Below, one piece after another: positions 1-10,473 of a stretch of DNA of 64,000 bases. The stretch is from Antilocapra americana (Eukaryota; Chordata; Mammalia; Artiodactyla; Antilocapridae). The stretch is from assembly GCA_007570785.1 (NCBI GenBank), contig ML660777.1:8201166-8265165 (forward strand), given 5' to 3'. Every line of letters begins with the position of its first letter. The first letter of the stretch is position 1. A model generated the notes under the pieces. That model saw nothing but the letters and a program-made list of their open reading frames with translations, was not told the DNA's origin and made no database searches. The translations under genes and the position numbers were made by a program.

Positions 1-164
1 TTATCCTCTAGGAGTTTTATAGTTTCTGGTCTTATGCTTAGATCTTTGATCCATTTTGAGTTTATCTTTGTGTATGGTGTTAGAAACTGTTCTAGTTTCA
101 TTCTTTTACACGTGGCTGTCCAGTTTTCCCAGCACCACTTGTTAAAGAGGTTGTCTTTTCTCCA
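1..164 (-). mobile_element. L1 ORF2 fragment, inverted 5' segment
   Basis: This stretch is the reverse complement of L1 ORF2. It matches nearly base for base the antisense L1 at 19177-19340 in this same window. The copy continues off the left edge. At 161-165 it changes abruptly to sense-strand ORF2 sequence from a more 3' part of the same gene. An opposite-orientation 5' segment joined to a sense 3' segment is the classic product of twin priming during L1 insertion (inference from known L1 biology). The left target-site duplication is outside the window. Confidence 0.88.
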
Positions 165-429
165 CAGACATTTCTCCAAAGAAGACATAAAAATGGCTAA
201 CAAACACATGAAAAGATGCTCAACACCACTCATTATCAGAGAAATGCAAATCAAAACCACAATGAGATATCAATTTACACCAGTCAGAATGGCTGCAATC
301 CAAAAATCTACAAGCAATAAATGCTGGAGAGGATGTGGAGAAAAGGGAACTCTCTCACACTGTTGGTGGGATTGCAAACTAGTACAGCCACTATGGAAAA
401 CAGTGTGGAGGTTCCTTAAAAAACTGTAA
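34..429 (+). pseudogene. Chimeric L1 ORF2 remnant across an inversion junction
   Basis: A 131-codon open frame runs through the inversion point. About the first 43 codons are antisense L1 sequence and have no natural protein counterpart. The rest is the L1 ORF2 C-terminal region, including the cysteine-rich motif CWRGCGEKG followed by a His and a further Cys near codons 98-114. In other L1 copies here (18.3-19.5 kb) the same frame runs on past the point where this one stops, so the stop at 427-429 looks like a C-to-T change in a Gln codon. It is not a functional gene. A transcript could encode it in principle, but nothing here suggests a promoter. Confidence 0.8.
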
Positions 430-1060
430 ATAGACCCGCCATATGACCCAGCAATCCCACTGCTGGGCATATACATGGAAGAAACCAGAATTGAAAGAGC
501 CACGTGTACCCCAATGTTTATCTCTGCTTTGTTTTCAATAGCCAGGACATGGAAGCAACCTAGATGCCCATCAACTGACAAATGGATAAGAAAGCTGTGG
601 GACATATACACGACGGAATATTACTCAGCATTAAAAAAAATTAATTTGAATCAGTTCTACTCAGATGGATGAAACTGGAGCCCATTATTCAGAGTGAAGT
701 AAGCCAGAAGCAAAAACAACAATACAGTATATTAACGCATATATATGGAATTTAGAAAGACGGTAACGAGAACCCAGCATGCGAGACAGCAAATGGAACG
801 CAGATGTATAGAATAGACTTGTGGACTCTGTGGATGAGGGAAAGGATGGGATGATATGGGAGAATGGCATTGAAACATGTTCATTACCATATGTCTAATC
901 AATCGCCAGCCCAGGATTGATGCTTGGGACTGGTGCAATGAGATTTCCCAGGGGGGGGGGGGGGGGGGGGGGGGGTCCTGGAGCAGGAGCATATGTAAAC
1001 CCATGGTGATATCGTGTCATTGTATGGCAAAACTAATAAAAAAATTAATAAAAAATAATG
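163..1060 (+). mobile_element. L1 (artiodactyl) 3' end, sense segment
   Basis: This is the 3' end of L1: the end of ORF2, the 3' UTR and an A-rich tail with AATAAA-like sequence near 1035-1057. The mirror-image sequence occurs at 57340-58180 and 17990-18900, which confirms the family within the window. The 3' UTR contains a 25-G homopolymer at 951-975, where other copies have mixed G-rich sequence. The copy is dead: a stop interrupts the reading frame at about 427 and the 5' part is inverted. Confidence 0.92.
951..975. repeat. (G)25 homopolymer
   Basis: An uninterrupted run of 25 G lies inside the L1 3' UTR. Its exact length is doubtful, because such runs are difficult for sequencing and assembly. 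Confidence 0.97.
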
Positions 1061-2460
1061 TGTATTATGATACCTAAATTAAATTGTTTATATGCTGATA
1101 TGGCCATGGAGCAAAAGGGATAGTGTTAATTGTCTTCTGAGGCCACTTAAGTTCTGAAAATGTGTGTGTAGGTGTGTGTTCATAAATATATTGTTCATAT
1201 ATTGTACACATAGTATATAATATGCTTATTAAAATCCTTATTTAACCTAGAAATATTATTACAAAATTTTAAGGTAATGAATGTTATAATTAAAAATTAA
1301 ACTTAGTTCTCAAGAGTAGGCAAACATATTTATAAGATATGTTTTCAGTTGTTATTTCCCTAATGACAAAAAGGAAGAAAAAAACGTCCTCATGTACCCT
1401 AATGAGATTTATGTGCGTTGTCAGTGACTGCCCAAAAGAGAGTAATCATATCTGATTTGATTTCTCTTCCATTGTATTATCCATTTCAAATAATGCTTAT
1501 TACATATAAATATCTTATTCTTTTACAATCCTTTTGAATCATTTTGAGATCGTAAATCATTACAGCATGATTCCTTAGTTTATCTTAAGCAGAATGTTTC
1601 TGCATATTATTTCTTTATTCACAATAAACTAGTGAATAAATTCAAATTCAAGAAATATTTGAAGTAGTCATTTTTGAAATTTTAAAATGTTATACTCTCC
1701 CTCCCCTCTACCCCCAAGGGGAAAGTATGGACAACACTGATGTTAACCACCTTCCTGGAATCCTGAAAATTGTGATCATCATTCTATGTTACCTCAAAAC
1801 TGAAGCCTACATGTTTCAATCACTAGGTAATAAATGTGTGAGAAAATTCATTCCATTGTTGAAGACATAATACAATCAGTGTAATGATTTTTGAGAAAGA
1901 AGAGAGCTGGAGGTATTTCCATCTCTCTTCTGTAAAGAATGAGATAATACAGGACTTGCCTGGCAGCTGAGCGCCCTACAGGTACCACAGTGGCTGCAGC
2001 GCGCAAGACAGGCAAGGTTCGTTGCATCAAGAGAAAAATCCGTCTTAATTTGTACTTTCCCCTCAGGCTTCAAATCCATTTAAAAATGGACTGAAGCAAT
2101 AACTAAAGGGATTTACACCCCAAGAAAATCACCCTTTTGAATGACAGCTTTGCTGCTTGGGGAAAATTTATCATAATTCAACTGTTTCTATAATGAGGGG
2201 AAGCAAGTGTAAACTCAGCTACGTGGACCCAGCCATTGAACTTAGATAATTATTTCCCAATCAAAAAAAGAACATCCTGTGGTTGTTTGATTTATTTATT
2301 TGGCATGCTCTGGTATCTGTTAGCTTTGCTTTTTATAGATTTAATTGAAATTTCATAATCACAGAGTTCAAATGCAGAACAGATTTGAGTTGGTACTCTG
2401 GAACAATATCCTTCCCTTAAACCTCTCCCTGTTGAAAAAGAAAATATATATATTTCCTTT
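1061..2460. other. AT-rich DNA, no gene or repeat recognised
   Basis: I see no coding potential. Open frames are 67 codons or shorter and have no recognisable motif. One locally CpG-containing patch at about 1968-2045 stands out in otherwise CpG-poor sequence. The rest is AT-rich and may hold repeats too decayed to identify by eye. Confidence 0.5.
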
Positions 2461-2467
2461 ATATTTA

Positions 2468-2471
<4 letters not shown>

Positions 2472-2504
<33 letters not shown>
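2472..2504. repeat. (TA)n microsatellite, about 16 units
   Basis: A pure alternating TA tract of 33 bases, preceded by a degenerate ATTT/ATAT-rich lead-in from about 2440. It is likely to vary in length between individuals. Confidence 0.97.
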
Positions 2505-2506
<2 letters not shown>

Positions 2507-3479
2507 CCATGTTTTTATTAGATTTTGCTTCTCTTGACTCTCAGTATAAAACTCTGTGCTCTAAGGATACATGCTATTAAAGAAAAGCCTGAGGCAAAAC
2601 TCAAAGGAGAAGTGAGGCAGGTGAGCTCACCTAGATTATGGGTTTTAAGTTTATTGGAGAATTTAAAGAGGGAAAAAAATAGAAGGAAAAACACTTGGGA
2701 TTCAGCAAAAGCCAAAATGAATTTGGACCAAATCTGTCGTGAAACGATGTGTATTTTTAAAAGAAATGTAATCTGTGTCTCTGACTCATTTACAATGACC
2801 TTATCAAAATGTCATGTAGTGAAAGTTATTCAGGGTCCAATAATTCTTTTAAGCTTCTAAATAACATTTCAAAACATTTTTTCCTAGTTTGATTATAAAT
2901 GAACTCAAATTCCAAAAGGTCTGCCAAGGTCAATAAAATTCTCAGGAGTCATCATATTGAAACAAAATTTCAACTCTGCAATTTTTCCTTTCTATCCTGA
3001 ATCACTAAAATGGTTCTAGGATGCTTAATTCATTTGGTGACTTCGGATTGCATAAGTTATAGACAATCAAATGAAACTCATGATAAAGCTTCCAGGAATA
3101 GACTTAAAAATAAGTTATTTTGCACATGTGTTATCCATTGCAAAGAACAAAAACAAAACTACCAAACTCACCTCCTAACCTTTTTACTCTACAATGTAAT
3201 AGTAGGTTCTTAATGTTTCCTTGGGAATTAGGAAGATGTCATGGGACACTTCAGTTCTATGGTAGACTCTGGTAGTCACACATTTTCCATGTTCTATATC
3301 CTCTGTAACAGTGTGCAGAGAAAAACAGACAGTTGGAGGCTATTGTGATAAATTGGTTCAAACCCTAGGAGTTAAAATGCAAAGTTACATTAGGAAACTT
3401 AAATTATCAGCCCAAGGAAATATTATTTAGTGACACAACTATTCTAGATCCTCAAATGTATGTGTTAACTTTCTGTATC
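2505..3479. other. No gene recognised
   Basis: This AT-rich sequence has an open frame of 111 codons at 2525-2860 with no low-complexity or domain signature that I recognise. I treat it as a chance frame. No splice structure or promoter is evident. Confidence 0.45.
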
Positions 3480-3849
3480 TTGCTTACCTCTCTTTCTGAA
3501 GATAGTGAAAACCCACCATTCATACGGCTGATAATCAAAAAACATTGTCTAGCCCAAGGCATGACTATTACAATTTCCTGGTTCTTTGCATTACTCTTGA
3601 CTCTCTAAAGTCTTTGCCTACCCAGTAGCGAGACTAATCCTATAGATGTTGTCACCTCTTATTTAAAATCCCCTATTCATTATTACTTTCTTTTCTATTC
3701 CTTTTTGACTAAAGCCCATATTCTTTCCTATAGGACCCTATGATGGTCTGGTACACTAATAAAGCTGACTGTGTTTTCATCATTCTGCACCCTCTCCCTA
3801 CTGTCCCCAACCAGTGAAGACACTGCTGCCCCCAGAGACTTTGAACATG
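3480..3849 (+). mobile_element. L2 LINE fragment, left part
   Basis: This diverged sequence resembles the L2 3' region. The recognisable part is the stretch around 3715-3760, which corresponds to the conserved L2 segment about preparing or fetching tissue and lists codons typical of the L2 C-terminus. The L2 appears to resume after the BovB, at 5038-5340. The assignment is by eye and old copies are degenerate. Confidence 0.5.
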
Positions 3850-5033
3850 GTACACTATTTGCATGAAAGGCAGAAAAACCAGAGATCAAATTGCCAACAT
3901 CTGCTGGATTATCAAAAAAGCAAGAGAGTTCCAGAAAAACACTACTTCTGCCTTATTGACTATGCCAAAGCCTTTGATTGTGTGGATCACAATAAACTGT
4001 GGAAAATTCTGAAAGAGATGGGAATACCAGACCATCTGACTTGCTTCTTGAAAAACCTCTATGAAGGTCAGGAAGAAATGGTTAGAACTGGACATAGAAC
4101 AACAGACTGGTTCCAAACAGGAAAAGGAGTACATCAAGGCTGTATATTGTCACCCTGCTTATTTAACTTATATGCAGAGTACATCATGAGAAATGCTGGG
4201 ATGGAGGAAGCACAAGCTGGAATCAAGGTTGCCGGGGAGAAATCAATAACCTCAGATATGCAGATGACATCACCCTTATGGCAGAAAGTGAAGAGAACTA
4301 AAAAGCCTCTTGATGAAAGTGAAAGAGGAGAGTGAAAAAGTTGATTTAAAGCTCAGCATTCAGAAAACTAAGATTCATGGCATCTGGTCCCATCACTTCA
4401 TGGGAAATAGATGGAGAAACAGTGGAAAGAGTGTCAGACTTTATTTTTTTGTGCTCCAAAATCACTGCAGATGGTGATTGCAGCAATGAAATTAAAAGCC
4501 GCTTACTCCTTGGAAGGAAAGTTATGACCAACCTAGATAGCATATTGAAAAGCAGAGACATTACTTTGTCAACAAAGGTTCATCTAGTCAAGGCTATGGT
4601 TTTTCCAGTAGTCATGTATGAATGTGAGAGTTGGACTCTAAAGAAAGCTGAGCACCGAAGAATTGATGCTTTTGAACTGTGGTGTTGGAGAAGACTTGAG
4701 AGTTCCTTGGACTGCAAGGAAATCCAACCAGTCCATCCTAAAGGAGCTCAGTCCTGGGTGTTCTTTGGAAGGACTGATGTTGAAGCTGATACTCCAATAC
4801 TTTGGCCACCTCATGCGAAGAGTTGACTCATTGGAAAAGACCCTAATGCTGGGAAGGATTAGGAGCAGGAGGAGAAGGGGATGACAGAGGATGAGATGGC
4901 TGGATGACATCACCAACTCGATGGACATGGGCTTGGGTGGACTCCAGGAGTTGGTGGTGGACAGAGAAGCCTGACATGCTGCAATTCATGGGGTTGCATA
5001 GTCAGACACATCCGAGCGACTGAATTGAACTGA
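3850..5033 (+). mobile_element. BovB (RTE) LINE, 3' half, 5'-truncated
   Basis: This is sense-strand BovB from the reverse transcriptase domain to the 3' terminus, which ends in the typical GAGCGACTGAA-type sequence at about 5015-5033. The other BovB copies in this window (11.8, 27.3, 39.3 and 50.9 kb) share it over its whole length. The 5' edge is uncertain: homology is clear from about 3865. It sits between two pieces that look like one L2, so it probably inserted into that L2. I could not find a clean target-site duplication. Confidence 0.9.
3865..4884 (+). pseudogene. BovB ORF2 remnant (reverse transcriptase), frameshifted
   Basis: Open frames at 3814-4335, 4377-4826 and 4663-4884 are successive pieces of one BovB ORF2 in different frames. 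The first carries the reverse transcriptase palm region, including the block DYAKAFDCVDH (about codons 49-59) and the block GVHQGCILSPCLF (about codons 108-120). The catalytic YADD region near 4255-4270 is encoded out of frame, so a frameshift precedes it. A second shift near 4370 and a third near 4700 follow. It is a dead copy with no cellular role implied. Confidence 0.88.
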
Positions 5034-5037
5034 TCCC

Positions 5038-5340
5038 CACCTCCATCCCATTCCCAGTTATCTGTGTGGCTCACTCTCCCATTCAATTCTCTGCTCAGTG
5101 TCAGCTCCTCAGAGAGATTTTTCCTTCATTCCCTACAAAAAAAGCATCTCCATTTGCCCCCTGAGTAGATTTTGCTTGGTTTACTTCCTGGGACTCAACA
5201 TCAGCTGACAATGTATCTATGTCGCTTTGATGATTGGTCTTCATCTGTCTCAACCACTAGAATATAAATTCCATGAGGAAAGAGACATTTTTTTCAAAGC
5301 ACACTGAACAGTGTCTAGTAGATACATGCACTCATTTAGC
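5038..5340 (+). mobile_element. L2 LINE 3' end, right part
   Basis: The sequence follows the L2 3' end order: the CTCAGAGAGA-type block, then the block ending in CCACTAGAATATAAATTCCATGAGG-like sequence near 5250-5277, then the GAACAGTGTCTAG-like block near 5308-5320. It is in the same orientation and in register with the left piece at 3480-3849, so the two are probably one L2 divided by BovB. Confidence 0.72.
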
Positions 5341-7954
5341 TATGTGTGGACCTCTAGGAAAGCATACCTCGGTGAAGACACATAGGATATTTACAAATGT
5401 GATTAAAATACCCATTTATCACTTTGAGCCAATGAAAACCTAATATTTGCTCATGTAACTACTGAGGCAATGCACTGAAGTATTAGAAGATGATTGATGA
5501 GATTACTTCTGCTTCTATTCTTCAAAATCATTGGAGAATTCATTCTCTATGTGAGTATCAGTGACTCCCAGACAGATTTTTCTCTCCTAATCCCTACTCA
5601 CTTATGAAGGAATTATTTCCTGGTCTTTTCACCTCTAAACTATTTGAATCAAATCTCCCTTTTCATGGGTTTGCCAATGTAGAAGCAATGATTGCAGACA
5701 TCTGCCACTAAACCAAGAAAAGATGCATGTTGTTTTTATGGAAATGAGAATGTGTTTTAGTAGCTACTGTGCAAATGAGAAAATTAAAGTCTCTGAGAGT
5801 TGGCAATTTAGGCTCATCCAAAACTGATGCCCATTTTTTGTTCCCACTTGCTTGCTCTACTAAAGTAGCTATAAGCTATATCCCAAGACTTCTCTAGGGT
5901 CAAAAGGGTGATTTATGAGATTGAGGAAAGATACAGGTGATGTTCATCTCATATAGATACATATGATAAAAAAGAAAAAAGAAAACTCAGTAGTAATTAG
6001 TTCCATTATTCATCCACATTCAGGAGCTGTGTAGCTGTTTTCCTTACAAGGCCTTATTTTTCCCTAGAAAGAACAATGCTTGAATTTGTCTCTGCACTGG
6101 CCATATTGGAGGCTTAAATTTTCCAATCTTCCTTTAAGCCATAAGACATGTGGAGAAAAAAACTACAAGGATGCTTCTTAACCAGTTTCAATGGCATTTA
6201 CCTATAGGATATTAGCATACAAAATCACCAAAAAGAGCAGCTGGATGTCAGCCAGCTACCAGTTTAGAGTCAATGCTGAGAGCTAGTCACTTTTGTTAGT
6301 TTCAACATGTGGAGTTGATGGATGATAGCAGTACACTTGAGCAGCTGGTCATATAGGACTGAAATAAGTCTGGTCAAAAAAACAGAATATCTGACTTAAG
6401 AATACCCAGAAGCATAATTTGCAGCCTAACTCTGGACTTCTGGAAAACAGAAAGAGCAAAACAAATTAATTTTAGGAAAAATAATCACAAATAAGTCTGT
6501 GCAAGCCAAGTTTTACATAACTAAATATCAAACATGGGAAATTATTAACTTAAAACAGAGCAGTCATACCATCCATGCCAAACCAATGAAGTCAATGAAG
6601 ACTCATCATACATGCAGATAAATTTGTCAAAGTCTTTCAGATTCTTCCTAGTAGCAGACAAGACTGGCTCTTATATATGGAAGCATAAAGCTAATAGCTT
6701 TACTGGGAAAATATAATACCCTATTTCTTTTTGGTTTGTGTTTATTTAGGAATCAACCTTTGTTATATTTAAAATGCTAGATTGCATTTAATAAGTTAAA
6801 CTTGTCATGTAAATGTTGGAGTCCAAATTTCAAAAGTAAGTGCTGTTTTCTGAATAAAGCCAAGGAAGGTGTTTGAGGTATGAACCATGTTTGGAAGCTG
6901 TATTCTTAATAATGATATTTTAAAAGTTGAATGGTCTTTAGAACATCAAGAGAAATATGCTGGTACTATACAAGTTGTAAAAGTAAACTCTATAGAACGT
7001 GTTGAAAGTTGCTTTGGAAACTGGGGTTATAAGAAAGCAAAATGGAAATTTCAAGTATGAATAAATCTATATTAAATCAGAACTTGAAATAAATGACATA
7101 TTCAAATGAGGTAATAGCATTTTTTAAATGGGCTATTTTGTGGTGAAATTTAAGAGAAAGCAGTAAGAAATGGAGCTAGCAACAATAGGAAGCACTTGGT
7201 ATGCTTGAAGGGGCAAGGAAGGAACAGTTCTTGGAAACCAGCAAAAGTGCCTACAAAGAAAAGCCCCTGAAGTCCAAGCAAACTGAGCTGTGATATTAGG
7301 TAAAGTACACTCTACAAAATTAAACAGATACTGAAGTATTAAGAAAATAGCATATAAATAAAGTGTTCTAGAAAAATATAAGATTAACAAGTAATAACAT
7401 TTTAAATGAAAGCTTTCTTAGAAAAGTATCATATTTGACTATAAATTGATTCTACTGCAGTTCCACATCTGGAAAGTTAGAGTGTAATTATTTTTCCTAC
7501 TATTCCCACTAAATAAAACTACAAACCTTGGGCATTACTTTTAAAATAAATGTATAACACTCTGAAAGTTAGAGAGAAAACCACTTACTGTGGACCATGG
7601 GACTTGAGGAAAAACATAATGTGAGTTTCCTGAATTTTCTTTTAGTCCCAAATGTCCCAGAATTTGCTTTGGAAAAGTGAGTGATTAAAAGACAACAGGT
7701 ATTAACAAAAAGGCATTCCAGCAAAAGTCACTTTTTACAAACTAAAAGGCCAGGAAAAACCTAACAAGACAAAAAACTATTATATAAAAAAAGTTCCACT
7801 TTGGTCAAACATCTCAGAAAAAATTAGTCTCCAAGACTAGTGCCACCAGGAAAGGCTTTGTAGAAAACCTAGACTCTACTTCTAGCCAGGCTATCATAAG
7901 GCATAGTAACTCCCATGCTGGCTGGTTTCAGAGAAGCCAGAGGACCTAGTGTTG
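5341..7954. other. Long AT-rich stretch, no gene recognised
   Basis: About 2.6 kb with no convincing coding region, RNA gene or young repeat. The longest open frame is 85 codons (7133-7390, minus strand). A stretch at about 5765-5840 resembles the conserved core of an antisense MIR, but only weakly. The remainder is single-copy-looking or too decayed to classify. Confidence 0.45.
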
Positions 7955-8114
7955 ATATGGACTGAGTTGTGTCCCTTCCAATTCTTATGTGAAAGCCCTA
8001 ACCTTCAGTACCTCAGAATATGGTTACATTTGGAAATAGATCCTTTAAGGTGGTAATTGTGTTAAAATGGGGCCCTAGAGTGGACACTAATCTAATAACA
8101 CTGGTGTCTTATAA
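7955..8114 (+). mobile_element. MLT1-type (ERVL-MaLR) LTR, 5' part
   Basis: The order of blocks is that of an MLT1 solo LTR: TATGGACTGAGTTGTGTCC near 7965, then an ATTTGGAAATAG block, then a CTGGTGTCTTATAAG block near 8102. The 3' part resumes at 8496 after an inserted SINE complex. Confidence 0.72.
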
Positions 8115-8495
8115 GGAGGGGTTTCCCTGATAGCACAGTTGGTAAAGAATGTGCCTACAGTGCAGGAGACTCCAATGTGATTTCTGGGTTGGGAAGACAC
8201 CCTGGAGAAGGGAAAAGCTACCCACCTCAGTATTCCGACTGAGCAACTTTCACTTCACTTATTAGGAGAGTAAACACAGTCCCTGGGATCAGACCCGGAT
8301 CTCCTGCATTGTAGGCAGATTCTTTACCATCTGAGCAACCCGGGTCTGATCCCTGGGTCAGGAAGATCCCCTACAGAAGGCAAGGGCTTACCTACTCCAG
8401 TATTCTTGCCTGGAGAATTCCATGGACAGAGGAGCCTGGCAGGCTATAGTCCACAGGATCCCAATGAGTGACAAACACTTTCACTTTCACAAAAG
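8115..8495 (+). mobile_element. Rearranged Bov-tA SINE complex with internal inversion
   Basis: The segment from 8115 to about 8255 is a sense Bov-tA starting with the tRNA-like head. It is followed by an antisense head piece at about 8275-8340, and then by sense SINE body from 8340 to 8495. The antisense and sense pieces form an inverted repeat (8281-8298 against 8340-8357, 17 of 18 bases paired). The complex lies in an MLT1 LTR, which it interrupts. See the findings. Confidence 0.85.
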
Positions 8496-8685
8496 GAAAA
8501 CTATGTGAAAATATAGTTAGAAGGCAGCCATCCACAAGTAAAGGAGAAAGGCCTCAGGAGAAACAACCCTACTGACACCTTGAGCTAAGGCTTCTAACCT
8601 CTGGAGCTGTGAGAAAATAAATTTCTCCTGTTTGGACAACCTAGTATACTTTGCTATGGCAGCCCTAGGGAACTAATACTAATAA
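8496..8685 (+). mobile_element. MLT1-type LTR, 3' part
   Basis: This contains the typical MLT1 3' blocks: a GAGCTGTGAGAAAATAAATT polyadenylation-signal region near 8603-8622, and the GCTATGGCAGCCCTAGG terminal block near 8652-8668, ending in ACTAATACT. It is the continuation of 7955-8114. Confidence 0.75.
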
Positions 8686-9049
8686 GGGATTTTATTCCTT
8701 GCTAAGAAATGAGGAATCACCCCTGCCTCCTGGTGAAAATGGAAAGAATGCAAGCAATCCCTCCCCATGGTAATGAGGTTCCCTCCTTAGCCTTCCTTTC
8801 CCCATGGGGTGGAGTCCATGAGGCCAAGGGAAGAGTTAAGATTTTCATTAACAACCAGCAATAAAAGTGATCCCAATCACAGAGGCCACATAGGGTGCAA
8901 AAATGAGGTACTTTTCTTACTCCCAAACAGGGTGATATCAACAATCGCCTAGTAGAAGCTGAAACTCCCCTGTCCCCGCTAGCAATAACTGTGTGTCAGT
9001 TAAGGTGGAGTGGAGAATCTGGAGCTTGGCAGAATTAAAAAGTTGACCA
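8686..9049. other. No gene recognised
   Basis: About 360 bases with slightly higher GC content than the surroundings and a 75-codon minus-strand frame (8717-8944) that I cannot relate to any family. No repeat is recognised. Confidence 0.4.
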
Positions 9050-9477
9050 AACTGTGAAATTTAGTTAAAATAAAACAATATAAGAAGGTTGAAAATAAAA
9101 GGAAGGATAAAGACAGACCATGATATAATAATCAATAGAAACAGTGGTTATATTAATATCAGATAGATTTCAGAGTGAAAATTATGAGAAAGAAACATTG
9201 AATCCTGCAAGATCATAAATGTGCAGGCACCAAACAATGGAAGTGAAAGATAGGTGAAATTAAAAACTGAAAGTAGAAGTAAGTTCACTATTATAATTGG
9301 AGATTTCAATATCTTTCTCTAAATAATTGATCGAACAATTATACCAAAAAAAAATCAGCAAGATATAGAACTTCAAAAGTTCACCATAAACTAACAGGAT
9401 CTAACCAATATTCATAGCTAGAATACTCCACCAAAGAACAGCAGAAAACTTTTTTTCATGGGCCTATGGAATATATG
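9050..9477 (+). mobile_element. Old L1 ORF2 fragment (endonuclease region)
   Basis: Diverged sense L1 ORF2. The recognisable blocks in order are GGTTATATTAATATCAGA near 9146, an AATTGGAGATTTCAATA block near 9295 and a block meaning 'isoleucine-aspartate-arginine' near 9325, followed by a CCACCAAAGAACAGCAG block near 9428. All correspond to the L1 endonuclease domain. Many stops are present. Confidence 0.72.
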
Positions 9478-9768
9478 GGATTTCCAGGTGGCACAGTTGG
9501 TAAAGAATCAGCCTGCCAATGCAGAAGACTCAAGGGACGCATGTAGTTTAGTCACTGAGTTGTGTCCAACTCTTGCGTGACCCCGTGGACTGTAAATCGT
9601 TAGGCTTCTCTGTCCATGGAGTTTCCCAGGCAAGAACACTGAAGTGGGTTGCCATTTCCTTGGGTTCTTCCTGACCCAGGGATCTTCTCAACCCCGAGAT
9701 AGAACCTGTGTCTTCTACATTGGCAGACAGGTTCTTTACCACTGAGCCACATCCCTCCAGAAACTTAC
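9478..9768 (-). mobile_element. Bov-tA SINE with fold-back (head plus full antisense copy)
   Basis: A sense tRNA-like head (9478-9540) is joined directly to an antisense Bov-tA (9541-9768). The head (about 9490-9532) can pair with the end of the antisense copy (about 9708-9750). Flanks on the two sides are old L1 in opposite orientations. Confidence 0.85.
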
Positions 9769-9794
9769 AGTCCATTAGGAAAGACAGCTATTAA

Positions 9795-10045
9795 CTAGGT
9801 TGTTTTCATTCAGCTCAATGTATTTTTTATTTCACTTGAGATTCCTTTTGATTCATGGCTTACTTTGGAGGTAAATGGTTTAGTTACAAGTGTTTGCAGA
9901 TTTTCTTTTCACCTTTCTATTGATTTTTAGTTTGATTACACTGTGATTATGGAATATACTCTGAATCATTTATTTACTTTGAATGTATTGAGATTTTCTT
10001 CTTGGCTCAGAATATGGTTTACTTTGATATATATTCTATTTGTGC
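9795..10045 (-). mobile_element. Old L1 ORF2 fragment
   Basis: Antisense diverged L1 ORF2. The blocks TTGATTTTTAGTTTGATTAC near 9922 and the following GTGATTATGGAATATACTCTGA correspond to a widely shared L1 segment. Interrupted at its right end by a SINE. Confidence 0.6.
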
Positions 10046-10190
10046 GTGTCTGTGCGTGCTCAGTTGTGTCCGACTCTTTGCAACTCTGTGGACTATAGCC
10101 TGCCAGTAATTCCATGGACAGAGGAGACTAGAGGGCTATAGTTCATGGGGTCACAAAGTCAGACACGAGTGCACATCTAACACACACACA
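10046..10190. mobile_element. Palindromic Bov SINE remnant
   Basis: Antisense Bov-tA sequence (10050-10107) is fused to sense Bov-tA sequence (10108-10168). The arms at 10066-10100 and 10134-10166 are complementary at most positions. The element is followed by an (AC)-rich end near 10181-10190. Confidence 0.8.
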
Positions 10191-10324
10191 ATAGCAACAG
10201 TAAAAAGAAAAAAATGCAAGGGTGGAGAAAATTTAGTATTGTATATTAAATTATATCCAACACATCTTTATTGAAAGTCTATTACATGTAAGTCAATACT
10301 TATGCCTTTTGAATTTAGGAACAG

Positions 10325-10473
10325 TAGAAATGGTTGGATGGCATCAGTGACTCAATGGACATGAGTTTCTGTAAACTCCAGGAGCTGGTGATGGACAGAG
10401 GAAGGCCTGGCGTGCTGTGGTCCATGGGGTTGCAAGGAGTCGTACACGACTGAGCGACTGAACTGAACTGAAA
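10325..10473 (+). mobile_element. BovB 3' end
   Basis: The last 150 bases of BovB in sense orientation, with the terminal GAGCGACTGAACTGAACTGA. It closely matches 4900-5033 and 29216-29358. Confidence 0.88.

Noticed and set aside
2525..2860. 111-codon plus-strand frame
   Set aside because: No recognisable protein content and an overlapping minus-strand frame of similar quality.
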